From the NCBI RefSeq assembly GCF_022867885.1, contig NZ_JALIFP010000015.1, positions 26,948-90,947 of the forward strand: DNA of 64,000 bases, given 5' to 3'. The stretch is from Lederbergia sp. NSJ-179 (lineage in GTDB: Bacteria > Bacillota > Bacilli > Bacillales > Bacillaceae_C). Made by a program: the position numbers and the translations under genes. Below the pieces are notes generated by a model. The model saw nothing but the letters and a program-made list of their open reading frames with translations. It had not been told where the DNA came from and did no database searches. Shown here piece by piece: positions 52,941 to 62,034 of this stretch (position 1 is its first letter; every line of letters starts with the position of its first letter).

Positions 52941-54254
52941 CTATTGTACTTCTTCTCCGCTTTCAGCACTCACATTCACGCCTTCACTATTTAACCTTTC
53001 CATCTCTTGAATAGCATCCGTTGTATAAGGACTTCTTTCTAACATTGTCTCCATGCTCACAGCGTTCATCTCTCTAAGCGTCTTTAAGTTGTTGATCGTC
53101 TCGGTCTCGTTGCTCGGTTGGTTGTATGTGAACACAAAGTCCAATGAATAGAACTCATCATCTGTCATCTTTACATCACGATACTCTAATAGCTTCCTAA
53201 TCTTCTCGTATCGTTCAATTAATCCACGCTTTAAATAGCTTTCATTCAATCCTGCTTTAACATTTGCTAAAGAAAATAGCAACTTGATACTTACTTCACT
53301 AAGATTACTAATGTCTGTCTTATTCATACTTACAGCAGGTGTCATAGATATATCCAACAAACTCTGATTCAAAGTATCGTACAACTTCTCGAATGACTTA
53401 ATATCTGTCTTGTTGGCCTGAAAGCTAAATGATGCACCATCATCTAAATTAATTCCACCACCTACAATATCGGCAGGAAGTGAACCCTTTAATTGCTGTC
53501 CTATGGTTACCGGAATCCCTGTGATTGCTTTGTAAGTTGCATCCATAGTTTTGCTAAGTAAATCTTCCATGTTGTCTAGAATGCCTTTCCAGTCCTCTAG
53601 CTCACTTCTTCCCTCAATGCTACCATATTCATCTTGGGTTGAATAAACAATTGGTAGTCCACTTAGATTGGCATATTGAGCAACTAATTTTATTTCTCCG
53701 CCTTCGTTGCTATATTCCTGTACCATATTTTCAGTATAAATTGTATAATAGGAAATTGCATCATAAACAAAATGTTCTACCACAGCCATAATTTCATTAT
53801 TTTTATTATAAACTGCGGTAAATTCTGATGGGTCTAGAATCTTTGATTTAATTTTCCCTTTATCCAAATAGACATATTCAGCACATTGACCGAATTTGAG
53901 CATTTTGTCTAAAATCTCCTTGTTGACAAAGGAATATCTACCCATCTTATTTACAGTAGCAAATGTATCTACAACTTTTTCTTTTCCAGTTAACTGAATC
54001 TCATTTTTCAATAAATATTCCACTTGGAATTGAAGCAACGTCTTTGCGGTTTGCAATACAATCCTCCTGGACTCAACTGTCTCTCCATTATATATATAAT
54101 TTGGTCGTTTTAATATTTTATGGTTGCCTTCAAGATAATCTTTGTTGTCCAATATCTTTTGGATTCTCTGTTGATTGGACACTGTCCCAATTTCCTCAAA
54201 AAACCAATGAGGATCATTATCATGCTTAATTTTTATGTATTGTTCTAAGTCCAT
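52941..54254 (-). CDS. Phage portal protein (SPP1 gp6-like)
   Basis: The 437-residue protein has the SPP1-type portal pattern: KILDNKDYLEGNHKILKRPN near the N-terminus, the core LLQFQVEYLLKNEIQLTG, and the C-terminal region with FVFTYNQPSNETETINNL. Twelve copies form the ring at one vertex through which DNA is packed, and on which connectors and a tail would assemble. It follows the large terminase gene, the usual order. Length is a little below SPP1 (503). Confidence 0.85.
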   Translation of the reverse strand: MDLEQYIKIKHDNDPHWFFEEIGTVSNQQRIQKILDNKDYLEGNHKILKRPNYIYNGETVESRRIVLQTAKTLLQFQVEYLLKNEIQLTGKEKVVDTFATVNKMGRYSFVNKEILDKMLKFGQCAEYVYLDKGKIKSKILDPSEFTAVYNKNNEIMAVVEHFVYDAISYYTIYTENMVQEYSNEGGEIKLVAQYANLSGLPIVYSTQDEYGSIEGRSELEDWKGILDNMEDLLSKTMDATYKAITGIPVTIGQQLKGSLPADIVGGGINLDDGASFSFQANKTDIKSFEKLYDTLNQSLLDISMTPAVSMNKTDISNLSEVSIKLLFSLANVKAGLNESYLKRGLIERYEKIRKLLEYRDVKMTDDEFYSLDFVFTYNQPSNETETINNLKTLREMNAVSMETMLERSPYTTDAIQEMERLNSEGVNVSAESGEEVQ

Positions 54255-54356
54255 TTTCTAATTCCTTTCCTAATCCCCCTGTGTTTAATTTGACTAGGGG
54301 CAAATTTGACACTACAACAAGGGAAACGAAATTTAGTTCTCCATATACAAAGAAGT

Positions 54357-55967
54357 TCAATCTACATCTACATACCACTTGTTGGCTTTCATTCCCTGTA
54401 CAGCCAAAGCAGAACTAATAACGCTGTCATCATGGTGTAGATCACTATTTCCTCGCCTGTTTCCCATTCGTCCATTTGTCTCAACAAACATTTGCATTTG
54501 TTGGAGAGTTGTTTTACATTCGATATTTATAAGTCCTTTTTCAAACTGCTCCTTAAAATCACTAATCATGATTGCTTTCGTCTTTTCGCTTGTTGTGAAT
54601 CCTAACTGCAATTTCTTTCTACCACGTTCATCAAAGGTTTTCATTTTGAACAAATTCATGTATTCATAATCCTTTCGCAACCGCTCAATCACAGGCAATC
54701 CATAACTGTTTCTTTCAACCGTCAAAAAGGCATAATTATAATATCTTCCTAGATCATTTAATATTTCGGCAAATAAATAGACAGCAACTTTATTATGATA
54801 AAAACTCATAACTTGCTGTCCGTCACTATCAAATATAGTTAAAGCTGAATAGTCATTTCCGCTTCCTGAACTCGTATCAGCTCCACCATAATATTTCATT
54901 CCTCTTTGCGGTAAATGGAATATATCTAATCCTTTTCCAACATACTTAATCAAATGGTCTGGTAGCTCTCCTGTAAGCTCATCTTTGGTTAATGGTTCAA
55001 TCAAATGAGACATACGTTGTAACACTCTCTGCTGGTCAAACACGCTCCTACCTGTGCTTATAAATGATTCTAAAGGTGTAGAAGGATATTCCTGCATAAA
55101 TTGTTGTTCATTCTCCATATCCATGATCTTCCATGATCGCCACATCAATTGCTTCAAATTTGCCCCTGCATCATATAGAATCTTTTCTGCATCATCTAAA
55201 TCCTCTTTGTTTAACCTAACTCCTTTGTGAGTAGCTTTATACCATTCTTCCGCCTCATTATAATCATGGGCAAACTGTTTTTTATACAATTTATGATAGA
55301 AAGGAATAAAGTAGGGAACATACTTAGATTTTCCCTTCATGGCTTGCATATATAAGCGATAGAAATGGTTAGAAGTTCCGTTAGATGTGGTTTCAATTGT
55401 TAATTGAGAGGATTCACCTTTTGCAAGTGATTGCTCAACCGATAGCAATTGTGATTCTTGATTTTGATAGAAAGCGAACTCCGACAAATGAATGTATGTA
55501 AATGTAGAACCACGCCCAATGGACTTTGAACCTGCTGTCACAGAACTAATCCTTGAACCGTTTGAAAAGAACAATTCTGAGCGGTTATCTCTGCGAACAG
55601 TAGGGAAAATCCCCTTAAATTTATCTCTAGGTATGTAATCATTCATCTGCTTCAATTTCTCGAATAATGCTTTAGCAGAATCACCTTTATAGCTTACAAT
55701 AAGGATATTTTCATTTGGTTTCGTCAATGCTCTCCACAATGCTTTACCTAGAACAAATGTAGATATTCCTGACTGACGTGCTTTACCAATGATGATAAAA
55801 CGATTCTTATTCATTAGTTTATCAATTTCAATCTGGGCTTCATTTAATTCAAATTTAATGACCTGATTTTCGTTGTCGGTTATGTAAAGGAAGTTCTTGG
55901 AGAATAATTCAAAATCTGATAATACTTTTTTTATCTTTTCTTCTGCTGTCATCTTCTTTTTAGCCAT
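54357..55967 (-). CDS. terL: Terminase large subunit
   Basis: The 536-residue packaging motor has the N-terminal ATPase with FIIIGKARQSGISTFVL (Walker A region, about residue 57) and FTYIHLSEFAFYQN (Walker B region). The C-terminal RNase H-like nuclease follows with YYGGADTSSGSGNDYSAL, TVERNSYG and DLHHDDSVISSAL. All three acidic nuclease sites are present, so the enzyme looks intact. It starts five bases after terS ends. Confidence 0.9.
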   Translation of the reverse strand: MAKKKMTAEEKIKKVLSDFELFSKNFLYITDNENQVIKFELNEAQIEIDKLMNKNRFIIIGKARQSGISTFVLGKALWRALTKPNENILIVSYKGDSAKALFEKLKQMNDYIPRDKFKGIFPTVRRDNRSELFFSNGSRISSVTAGSKSIGRGSTFTYIHLSEFAFYQNQESQLLSVEQSLAKGESSQLTIETTSNGTSNHFYRLYMQAMKGKSKYVPYFIPFYHKLYKKQFAHDYNEAEEWYKATHKGVRLNKEDLDDAEKILYDAGANLKQLMWRSWKIMDMENEQQFMQEYPSTPLESFISTGRSVFDQQRVLQRMSHLIEPLTKDELTGELPDHLIKYVGKGLDIFHLPQRGMKYYGGADTSSGSGNDYSALTIFDSDGQQVMSFYHNKVAVYLFAEILNDLGRYYNYAFLTVERNSYGLPVIERLRKDYEYMNLFKMKTFDERGRKKLQLGFTTSEKTKAIMISDFKEQFEKGLINIECKTTLQQMQMFVETNGRMGNRRGNSDLHHDDSVISSALAVQGMKANKWYVDVD

Positions 55968-55972
55968 TTAGA

Positions 55973-56368
55973 TCACAACTCCAAGTCATTAAACGCTGAT
56001 TCTTGTTCATCTGACTTATTATTCTGTTTCGATCTGTTGGCTTTGTTAACCTCACTAATCCTTTTCTGCAAGTCCAAAAGTAGTTTGATTGCTTTTTCAT
56101 CACCCTGGCGCGCTTTTTCTGATGTCACTTTATAAACTTCTTCAAGATCATTTGCAAATTTGGTTTCTAATACTAAATTTACTAACTCACGATATTGTGC
56201 TGATTGTTCCCACTTAATGTATTCATTCAGCGTCTTAACGCCTAAAATCCTGCATAACTCTTGCTCACTATGCTTTTCTTTCCGTTTGTCGTATTCGAGA
56301 TCGTGTCTCCATCTAAAATATGTCTGCTTTTTGTAACTTAACTTTTTTAATTCTTCGTAAATGTCCAT
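55973..56368 (-). CDS. terS: Terminase small subunit
   Basis: The 131-residue helical protein has an N-terminal HTH-like part (KQTYFRWRHDLEYD, LCRILGVKTLNEYIKWEQ), a central oligomerisation helix and a polar tail. This pattern, size and place before terL match the phBC6A51-type small terminase. It would choose the DNA to be packaged, so its recognition site decides whether element or helper DNA enters the capsid. Confidence 0.8.
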   Translation of the reverse strand: MDIYEELKKLSYKKQTYFRWRHDLEYDKRKEKHSEQELCRILGVKTLNEYIKWEQSAQYRELVNLVLETKFANDLEEVYKVTSEKARQGDEKAIKLLLDLQKRISEVNKANRSKQNNKSDEQESAFNDLEL

Positions 56369-56443
56369 TTTATCTTCTCCTTTTGATTGTTATTGAACGC
56401 AAAAAAGGGAGGGTCAAATGTGACACCTCCCAATCTTAATGTA
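56369..56443. other. Spacer before the ParB-like remnant
   Basis: Short gap containing AGGGAGG-TGTGACACCTCCC, a small hairpin (GGGAGG/CCTCCC). It is probably the end of the upstream transcript. Confidence 0.4.
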
Positions 56444-56640
56444 CTAGCTTGAACCTTCCGATATGAGCGACTGGATTTCCGGGATTAGGTCGTTTAGTTT
56501 GAGAATACGCTTAGTTGTCCGTTCAGTTTCTCCGATAGTTTCCGCAATGTCTGCTGTGGTTTTGGTGTTGGACATTTTGTCCTTTACCTGATTGCCATAA
56601 AAATTACCTCGTTGAACGCCCCAATACTCCTTTAAAAACT
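56444..56640 (-). pseudogene. ParB-like HTH remnant
   Basis: A frame on the minus strand reads YWGVQRGNFYGNQVKDK then MSNTKTTADIAETIGETE and TTKRILKLNDLIPEIQSL, the helix-turn-helix of ParB/Spo0J-like phage proteins. A 43-codon ORF starts at 56575, but the N-terminal nuclease/CTPase part is absent. Upstream (56640-56700), VAETIGETERS occurs a second time in another frame, so the segment has been duplicated or rearranged. Whether the 43-codon ORF is translated is unclear. Confidence 0.6.
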
Positions 56641-56697
56641 ACGCTCAGTTTCTCCGATAGTTTCTGCAACATCACCTAGACCATTCTGTCCTAGTTT

Positions 56698-56724
56698 GAG
56701 AGTGACTACGTATCTCACTCTCTA
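56698..56724. terminator. Hairpin after the replication gene
   Basis: GAGAGTGA and TCACTCTC form a perfect 8-bp stem overlapping the stop codon of the replication gene. Confidence 0.5.
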
Positions 56725-57741
56725 GAATAATGAAGCTACATTTTCTGGCTCATCTTGCGATTTATGTACTTCATGCATACTTTCAGTATCTTGACATTCA
56801 AACATCTCTATCCCTTTTCGCCATTCCACTTGAAATTTAGAAGTGTTAGCTTTCTTCAAAATGTTAATTCGCTTTTCTGCTGCAAGGATAAGCTTATTTT
56901 CTAGTTCGCTCGGTTGTCTGTGCTCAATATCTTTTTTAACTTCCATATAAAAAGCATAATCCTCAGCAATGGGGAATACGTTATTCCCATTTGAATCCTT
57001 AAAGGTGGAAAAAATGGTAGTGACATCTTGCAAATCTTTCTCATGGAACTGAGAATGAAACTTTCCATTAGGATTATTAACTCCTGACTCCTCCCTTTTG
57101 GTCATAAAGGATTTTTCTTCTCCTTTGTAGGGAGTAATACGGTAGGAATTAATTCTTTGTTTCTTTTCGTCCTCTATGTAGTCACCAATATTTTTATAGA
57201 TGACTTTCTTTTTGACTGCATCTTTTATTTTTTCTTTTGCTGTGGACTCTGATACACCTAGCAATTTAGCCCATCTACTATATGAGCAATTAAATGAACC
57301 ATCACCACTATTAAACCATCTAGCCGTAGCAACATAAATATAATAATCAGTCATGGATTGAAAATTATTAAACTTGCTAAAAGGAATTTCTGTGTGTCCT
57401 TTGATGTCCGATTCAGCAAATTGGATGATTAGTAGATCACTTGGCTTAAAGTCATTGATTATCTCGCCATCAGGATTCATAACTCTAATCAATCCTCTAT
57501 TAATTAAATCTAATAGAGTTCGTTTGATTGTTTCATTGGCTCTCGTTGGGTTAGAACCAAAATTAATTGGAGACGTTAAATTTAAAAATGACATACTTGT
57601 TTCTGTAAGTTCCTCATAATTCATCTTTCTTTTTAAAAGAGAATACAAATATAATTCCTTTTCATTTAGATGAAATTCATTATCCTCTGTAATTAATCTG
57701 TCGCTAATCATTATGTATGGTGGTTTTTTTTTGATTCTCAT
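56722..57741 (-). CDS. Replication initiator-like protein
   Basis: This 339-residue protein opens with the DnaD/RepA-like pattern MISDRLITEDNEFHLNEKEL…YLYSLLKRKM. It then has winged-helix units, the second containing CSYSRWAKLLGVSESTAKEKI. Such proteins start replication of phages and plasmids by binding an origin within or near their own gene. The tail is acidic. The inverted and direct repeats just upstream of its start are candidates for origin or operator. The element should therefore replicate on its own after excision. Confidence 0.7.
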   Translation of the reverse strand: MRIKKKPPYIMISDRLITEDNEFHLNEKELYLYSLLKRKMNYEELTETSMSFLNLTSPINFGSNPTRANETIKRTLLDLINRGLIRVMNPDGEIINDFKPSDLLIIQFAESDIKGHTEIPFSKFNNFQSMTDYYIYVATARWFNSGDGSFNCSYSRWAKLLGVSESTAKEKIKDAVKKKVIYKNIGDYIEDEKKQRINSYRITPYKGEEKSFMTKREESGVNNPNGKFHSQFHEKDLQDVTTIFSTFKDSNGNNVFPIAEDYAFYMEVKKDIEHRQPSELENKLILAAEKRINILKKANTSKFQVEWRKGIEMFECQDTESMHEVHKSQDEPENVASLF

Positions 57742-57788
57742 GTATCATTCTCCTGTTCTTATAGAAAGTTTCATAACCACTTACTTAT

Positions 57789-57861
57789 GTGTTTATCTTT
57801 ATATAGTGTTTATCTGTAAACTGTCCGAAATCTGTACTAAAAATGATACACTTTTCGGACA
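57789..57861. promoter_or_regulatory. Repeats upstream of the replication gene
   Basis: Two direct GTGTTTATCT repeats (57789-57798, 57807-57816) are followed by a dyad TGTCCGAAA (57822-57830) / TTTCGGACA (57853-57861). These are candidate initiator-binding or repressor sites for the leftward rep gene. Confidence 0.5.
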
Positions 57862-57865
57862 ACCT

Positions 57866-58078
57866 TTATTCTTTGATTAATGATTTATTTTTGGAATTAA
57901 ATTCATCTAATGCCTGCTGTAATTTTTCGCCTTTGGCATACAAAGTAAAAATATTATCATCTTTAATACTTTTAGCTTTTAGTATGTACGGAATACCTTT
58001 GTCCTTTAAAAATAAAGAAAGGGACTTCGTATAACAAAAAAATAAGTGACTGCTATTTAAGTTTTCAATTTCCTTCAT
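57866..58078 (-). CDS. Small phage protein, DUF5659-like
   Basis: The 70-residue protein has the pattern FFCYTKSLSLFLKDKGIPYI…FTLYAKGEKLQQALDEF seen in small phage/ICE proteins of DUF5659. It starts 14 bases before the end of the upstream gene, so translation is coupled. Function unknown. Confidence 0.65.
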   Translation of the reverse strand: MKEIENLNSSHLFFCYTKSLSLFLKDKGIPYILKAKSIKDDNIFTLYAKGEKLQQALDEFNSKNKSLIKE

Positions 58079-58928
58079 GCCGATTCTCCTTTAATGAAAT
58101 CATAATTTTATTTTTGTTAATAAAAGCGTAACTAAACGCTCTGTCAATTGTTTTCTGGTTCAATTCATGCCAATCTATTGTTCTAGTTTCAAAACGCTCT
58201 ATAACGTCAAATACGCCTTGTGGTAGCTCGATATTAAATCCTAGATGTTTACCTATCCATTTGAGATCAAGCCCGTACAAAAAGGAGTTAGGATTGTTTC
58301 CAGTGGTATATATAGAAAGCTCGCCAGAATTTCTCATAATGATTCCACTGTCCAATTCATGGTTTAACATAAAATCATACATTTGATCTCTAATATGCGA
58401 TTCAAGCACCTCAGCCAATTCCATCATTTCTAATTGCTCAAGATATGATAGAAAGATAGGTCTAAATTCTTCGTCATAATATGCCTTAAATCCCACGTCA
58501 ATACATAGTAGAATCATTTTTCCTTCAAGAGTAGAAGGTAGAGGAAGATTATATAAGCTCCACAATTGAATGAGTGTACTCATGGCAAATTTGTCTGTGT
58601 AACGGTTTCTATTTACACTCTCAATGGCGTTAATGTTTGCTGATAGGGGATTAATATAGCTTGTAAAGTCAAGCATTGTGACATGGTTATCGAAACATAA
58701 TCCTTGTTTTAAAGCACAATCCACACCAATTGATTGACGTTGATCTGATTGATTCAGTTGAGATATTTTATTGAACGAATAAAAATAGTTTATTTTTAAA
58801 CCAAATAGATGACTCAAAAGGGAACAACTAATCAACGAATCCAAATCGTTTGTTAAAGTTAAATTTCTGTTTATGCTCTTTAATTCGTGTACCCAAGATG
58901 GGTATTTTTCTAATAAATCTTTTTTCAT
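58065..58928 (-). CDS. Element protein with DHH-like N-terminal motif, unknown
   Basis: The 287-residue cytosolic protein has TNDLDSLISCSLLSHLFGLK near the N-terminus and GVDCALKQGLCFDNHVTMLD about 45 residues later. These resemble the first and the DNHV-like motifs of DHH-type phosphoesterases, though the match is partial. The rest is helical. It may act on nucleic acid or signalling nucleotides, but I would not assign activity. It lies between capsid and replication genes. Confidence 0.5.
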   Translation of the reverse strand: MKKDLLEKYPSWVHELKSINRNLTLTNDLDSLISCSLLSHLFGLKINYFYSFNKISQLNQSDQRQSIGVDCALKQGLCFDNHVTMLDFTSYINPLSANINAIESVNRNRYTDKFAMSTLIQLWSLYNLPLPSTLEGKMILLCIDVGFKAYYDEEFRPIFLSYLEQLEMMELAEVLESHIRDQMYDFMLNHELDSGIIMRNSGELSIYTTGNNPNSFLYGLDLKWIGKHLGFNIELPQGVFDVIERFETRTIDWHELNQKTIDRAFSYAFINKNKIMISLKENRHEGN

Positions 58929-59117
58929 TGCGAATGAACATACTTGTCATTCCTTTTTCAAATGTTTGTTACTTCCTTTTATTCCTTTTTCTCACATGGT
59001 TTCTATAAACCAAGAAACAGGCAAATGCCTAGTTTGATAGAGAAAAAGGATTAACCTGTATTGTTCATTTTTTCAACTCCTTCTCTTATGTGATTTCCTT
59101 TAGTGTATTAAAGTATC

Positions 59118-59141
59118 CCCACGCCAAAAGACGTGAGGATA
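59118..59141 (-). terminator. Hairpin after capsid gene
   Basis: ATCCTCACG and CGTGGGGAT pair with one wobble. The T run is weak, so it may also act as an mRNA-stabilising end of the abundant capsid message. Confidence 0.5.
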
Positions 59142-59145
59142 TAAT

Positions 59146-60027
59146 TTATTCTTTGTCTTTGCCTACGGAAAGAACCGCTACAGCTTTTGGACTACCAACT
59201 TTTAGTGTAGCTTCCGCAATCACTTGACCTTTAATGCTATCGCCAGATTTTGCAAGTGGTTCAAAAATTGGTTCACGCAAATAAGCTAAATCAACGTATG
59301 AATCATTAAAGAATACAATCTTATCAGCAGGAACATGCTTAGAAAGCACAAATTTAACTGCTCCATAGTTAGTATTGATCTCATCAACTAGCAATCCAAA
59401 AGAAGTAGTAGCATGAGTATAGCCATATTTATCTTTGTAGATAGCGTCAACTTGCTCTTTCAAATCAGCATTAAGGAAAGCATATACTTGACCTTCTGCT
59501 AAATCATTGTTCCAAAGTTTGCGCATAGCTTGTTTAATGTTATCTTCTGTAATATTGCCTGTTACAGCAACAGCGTTTCCTTTGTCTGCAAACTCAATCA
59601 AGCCACTCATTTGACGTTTGAATGGAGTAGCGGAACCATCCTTTTTGATTCCATTGATGAGTTTCTTTTCCATATTGATTTTCAATTCCAGTAGGCGATC
59701 GTTGACTTCCTCTGCAAATTGAGCAGATTTCATTGCGACTGCTGTTCCAGAAATACTTGCACCCTTTTTGAAGATTTCAAGAATGTTAGACAATTCGGCT
59801 CTAGCAGATTCATAGAACACAATGTCATCTGAACCTTCAACCGCTGAAATGTCATCTGCGTTGTCTAAAGTTTTTTCTCTCCATGTATATACTGTAGATA
59901 GTGCTTTTTCAATATTTCCTTTTGCCATTAGTAAAGAAGTGAAAGGTGTAGCTTGCACCCCGACCAATGCGATTTCTTGACTTAATGAAATTTTTTCTGC
60001 GTTTGTAAAATTAGTAGATTCGAACAT
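59146..60027 (-). CDS. Major capsid protein, SU10/DUF5309-like
   Basis: The 293-residue protein has an HK97-fold pattern: ALVGVQATPFTSLLMAKGNI near the start, VYTWREKTLDNADDISAVEG, and the C-terminal GQVIAEATLKVGSPKAVAVL, as in the SU10 family (DUF5309). No protease gene precedes it and no long N-terminal delta domain is seen, so the separate scaffold-like protein upstream may serve assembly. A capsid gene in a 13.9-kb element means it can build its own, probably small, heads. Confidence 0.8.
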   Translation of the reverse strand: MFESTNFTNAEKISLSQEIALVGVQATPFTSLLMAKGNIEKALSTVYTWREKTLDNADDISAVEGSDDIVFYESARAELSNILEIFKKGASISGTAVAMKSAQFAEEVNDRLLELKINMEKKLINGIKKDGSATPFKRQMSGLIEFADKGNAVAVTGNITEDNIKQAMRKLWNNDLAEGQVYAFLNADLKEQVDAIYKDKYGYTHATTSFGLLVDEINTNYGAVKFVLSKHVPADKIVFFNDSYVDLAYLREPIFEPLAKSGDSIKGQVIAEATLKVGSPKAVAVLSVGKDKE

Positions 60028-60083
60028 ATATTTTTAATCTCCATTTCTATTAGTTTATTCTTTTGGTAGATAAAATATCCACC

Positions 60084-60503
60084 TTATTTAAAAATTCTTG
60101 AAAGTTTTGAACCAATCATAGATTTAGTGTCTTTGTTTTTGGTATGTAGATCATAGTCATCTTGCTTTGCGTTTTCTTTCGGTACGTAACCAACGGACAA
60201 TTTAATGTCATTAACAATTTTAGTTAATTGTTTGACCACGTGATCTAGTTGCGCATCATCCTCTACGTGAATAATCTCCGCAAATGCTTCAAGCCCATTT
60301 TTTTTGAGTGTCCATTCAACATCACGTTGAAAAAAATCTTTCTTCATTTGTTCAAGTTCTCGCATTCTTTCAGCGATTTCCTCTTGATGTGTTTTCTCAT
60401 CGATTTCCTCGATTGTTTCAGTTTTTTCTTCAACTGATTCTTTGACTTCCTCCACTGTTTCTTCCTTTTGGCTTTCTTGATTTACTGCTTGTTCTTTTTC
60501 CAT
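60084..60503 (-). CDS. Scaffold-like acidic protein
   Basis: The 139-residue, very acidic helical protein is rich in Glu/Lys (QKEETVEEVKESVEEKTETI) and has a basic C-terminus (SMIGSKLSRIFK). Size, charge and position directly before the capsid gene match phage scaffold proteins. The helix-turn-helix at its C-terminus would bind capsid. Confidence 0.65.
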   Translation of the reverse strand: MEKEQAVNQESQKEETVEEVKESVEEKTETIEEIDEKTHQEEIAERMRELEQMKKDFFQRDVEWTLKKNGLEAFAEIIHVEDDAQLDHVVKQLTKIVNDIKLSVGYVPKENAKQDDYDLHTKNKDTKSMIGSKLSRIFK

Positions 60504-60517
60504 TTTGATTCTCCTTT

Positions 60518-60784
60518 TTAATTAAATTTAACCTGTACCAATTGACGAGAGAGGACAGGTTTATCAAAATAAAAACCACTAAATTCAAAAATAAAATCTG
60601 AATCAGCGGCTATATAATCGTAAAAATATTGTCCAGTTTCGTTATCGACTATTCCATCTGTGATTTTTTCGATGACTGCCTGATTGGTATCATAAATAGT
60701 CAATTTAACATTTTCTGGATTGATGGGATTTCCATCAAAATCTTTGAATTCAACACAAAGTCGAACTGTATCTTTTGCGTACAT
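60518..60784 (-). CDS. Small head-completion-like protein
   Basis: The 88-residue protein is an Ig-like beta sandwich by pattern (VRLCVEFKDFDGNPINPENV, GQYFYDYIAADSDFIFEF), as in phage decoration or head-fibre proteins. It overlaps the stop of the previous gene by one base. Specific role unknown. Confidence 0.55.
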   Translation of the reverse strand: MYAKDTVRLCVEFKDFDGNPINPENVKLTIYDTNQAVIEKITDGIVDNETGQYFYDYIAADSDFIFEFSGFYFDKPVLSRQLVQVKFN

Positions 60785-61179
60785 TAAATCACGCTCATTT
60801 CTGTTGCGTTTTCTTTTTTATTTGTATTAGATTGATTTTCCATAAGATACACGAAACAGTACACTGGCTTTTTGGGTGCTACAGAAATGGATGTATCTAT
60901 TGACGTCCAAAATTGATCTATAGTAGTTTTTACTAACTGAGTTGCCCGGATTTTTTTGTTCACGCCTGAATGATTTACATTTAAACTGATTTCATTGATG
61001 TAAAAATCAATCTCATGCGTTTCTACGTTAGTTGTTTCTACTCTCTCTCCTAATGCTTCAACGCCACAAACAATATCGTCTATAAAATCTAGGATAACCT
61101 CCAACTTGCGCCCAGAACGCTCTAAGACACTCTGAAAAGGTTTTGCAAATGATGTAATAGTTACCGTTTCTTGTGCCAT
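60784..61179 (-). CDS. Connector-like phage protein
   Basis: The 131-residue protein contains SFAKPFQSVLERSGRKLEVI and NEISLNVNHSGVNKKIRATQ. Its size and place in the head-gene cluster fit a head-tail connector or completion protein, but I do not recognise a family. Coupled to the next gene by overlap. Confidence 0.5.
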   Translation of the reverse strand: MAQETVTITSFAKPFQSVLERSGRKLEVILDFIDDIVCGVEALGERVETTNVETHEIDFYINEISLNVNHSGVNKKIRATQLVKTTIDQFWTSIDTSISVAPKKPVYCFVYLMENQSNTNKKENATEMSVI

Positions 61180-61180
61180 G

Positions 61181-61576
61181 TTAGTTTACCTTCGGAATTT
61201 GTAAGTTAAAGTTGACTGTTAGTTCATCTTCTGCGCTTTCGAATGTAAAACTGTTAGAGAGAGATTCACTAGCGATTGGTTTTCCGCCTGTATCAACATC
61301 AAACAATGCAACTTTAGCAACTGTCTTCCCTGTAAATTCATCACCACTAGCCACGACTGTAAGCGTTATTGTCTGCGTAGTAGGGTCACCTGAGATTGTT
61401 GCGCCTGGCTCCGTCTCATAGATGGGTCTACCCATTCCATCTGTTCCAACCTTCACTCTTTTTTCCATAAAACGTTTTACTGTTTCTCCATCTTCATCTT
61501 GTAGTTCCACAAATTTCCAACTGTCAATGACATACTGCCGAATCGACTGATACCCATATTCGTTGATGTTAGCCAT
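61181..61576 (-). CDS. Element structural protein with shared GRPIYET motif
   Basis: The 131-residue protein has an N-terminal SIRQYVIDSWKFVELQDEDG part, then KVGTDGMGRPIYET, followed by an Ig-like Thr/Val-rich half (TTQTITLTVVASGDEFTGKT). The GRPIYET motif recurs in the 222-residue protein at the other end of the cluster. It is the first gene of the leftward structural operon, with AAGGTGG before the ATG. Probably a minor virion protein. Confidence 0.55.
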   Translation of the reverse strand: MANINEYGYQSIRQYVIDSWKFVELQDEDGETVKRFMEKRVKVGTDGMGRPIYETEPGATISGDPTTQTITLTVVASGDEFTGKTVAKVALFDVDTGGKPIASESLSNSFTFESAEDELTVNFNLQIPKVN

Positions 61577-61634
61577 GTGCTGACCACCTTTACTTAAATA
61601 GTTATATAAAAACTGAATTAATAAACAAAAAAAT

Positions 61635-61662
61635 AAAGGGGGACGATTCTAAATCCCCCTAG
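61635..61662 (-). terminator. Terminator in the leader of the structural operon
   Basis: GGGGGAT and GTCCCCC pair; on the minus strand TTTATTTTTTT follows. It lies about 60 bases before the first structural gene, so transcripts from the repeat region on the right would stop here unless antiterminated. Confidence 0.65.
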
Positions 61663-61689
61663 AAGAAAACAAATAATGGTAAAAATATA

Positions 61690-62015
61690 TAAAAGACGGA
61701 ATGTCCGCCTTTGTAGACGATTATCTCAAAGTACAAAATTGCTTCACTAAACCCTTTTAAAATAAGGGTTAACTAAGTGTTTTTTAGAAAACTCACTTTT
61801 TTAAAAAAACTACCCCAATCCCTTGGGAGAGTAGAGATGCGACGTTTTTTCTAACTGTCCACGTTTTGTACCGCCTTTAAAGACGATTATCTCAAATTTT
61901 AAAAAATGGCTGAATCCCTTGGGGGAGTAAGGGTGTGGCGTTTTTGTTAAAATGAACTTTTTAGAAAAAATGGCTGAATCCCTTGGGAGAGTAAGGATGC
62001 GACGTTTTTTCTAAA
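61690..62015. repeat. Direct repeats at the right end of the element
   Basis: A unit like AATCCCTTGGGAGAGTAAGG plus ATGCGACGTTTTTT occurs three times (about 61811-61853, 61913-61948, 61976-62012). CCGCCTTT-N2-AGACGATTATCT occurs twice (61700-61725, 61870-61895). No gene is present. Candidate roles are activator or repressor sites for the leftward operon, an origin, or a packaging site. Confidence 0.6.
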
Positions 62016-62034
62016 TGCTAACATTTACTACTCT

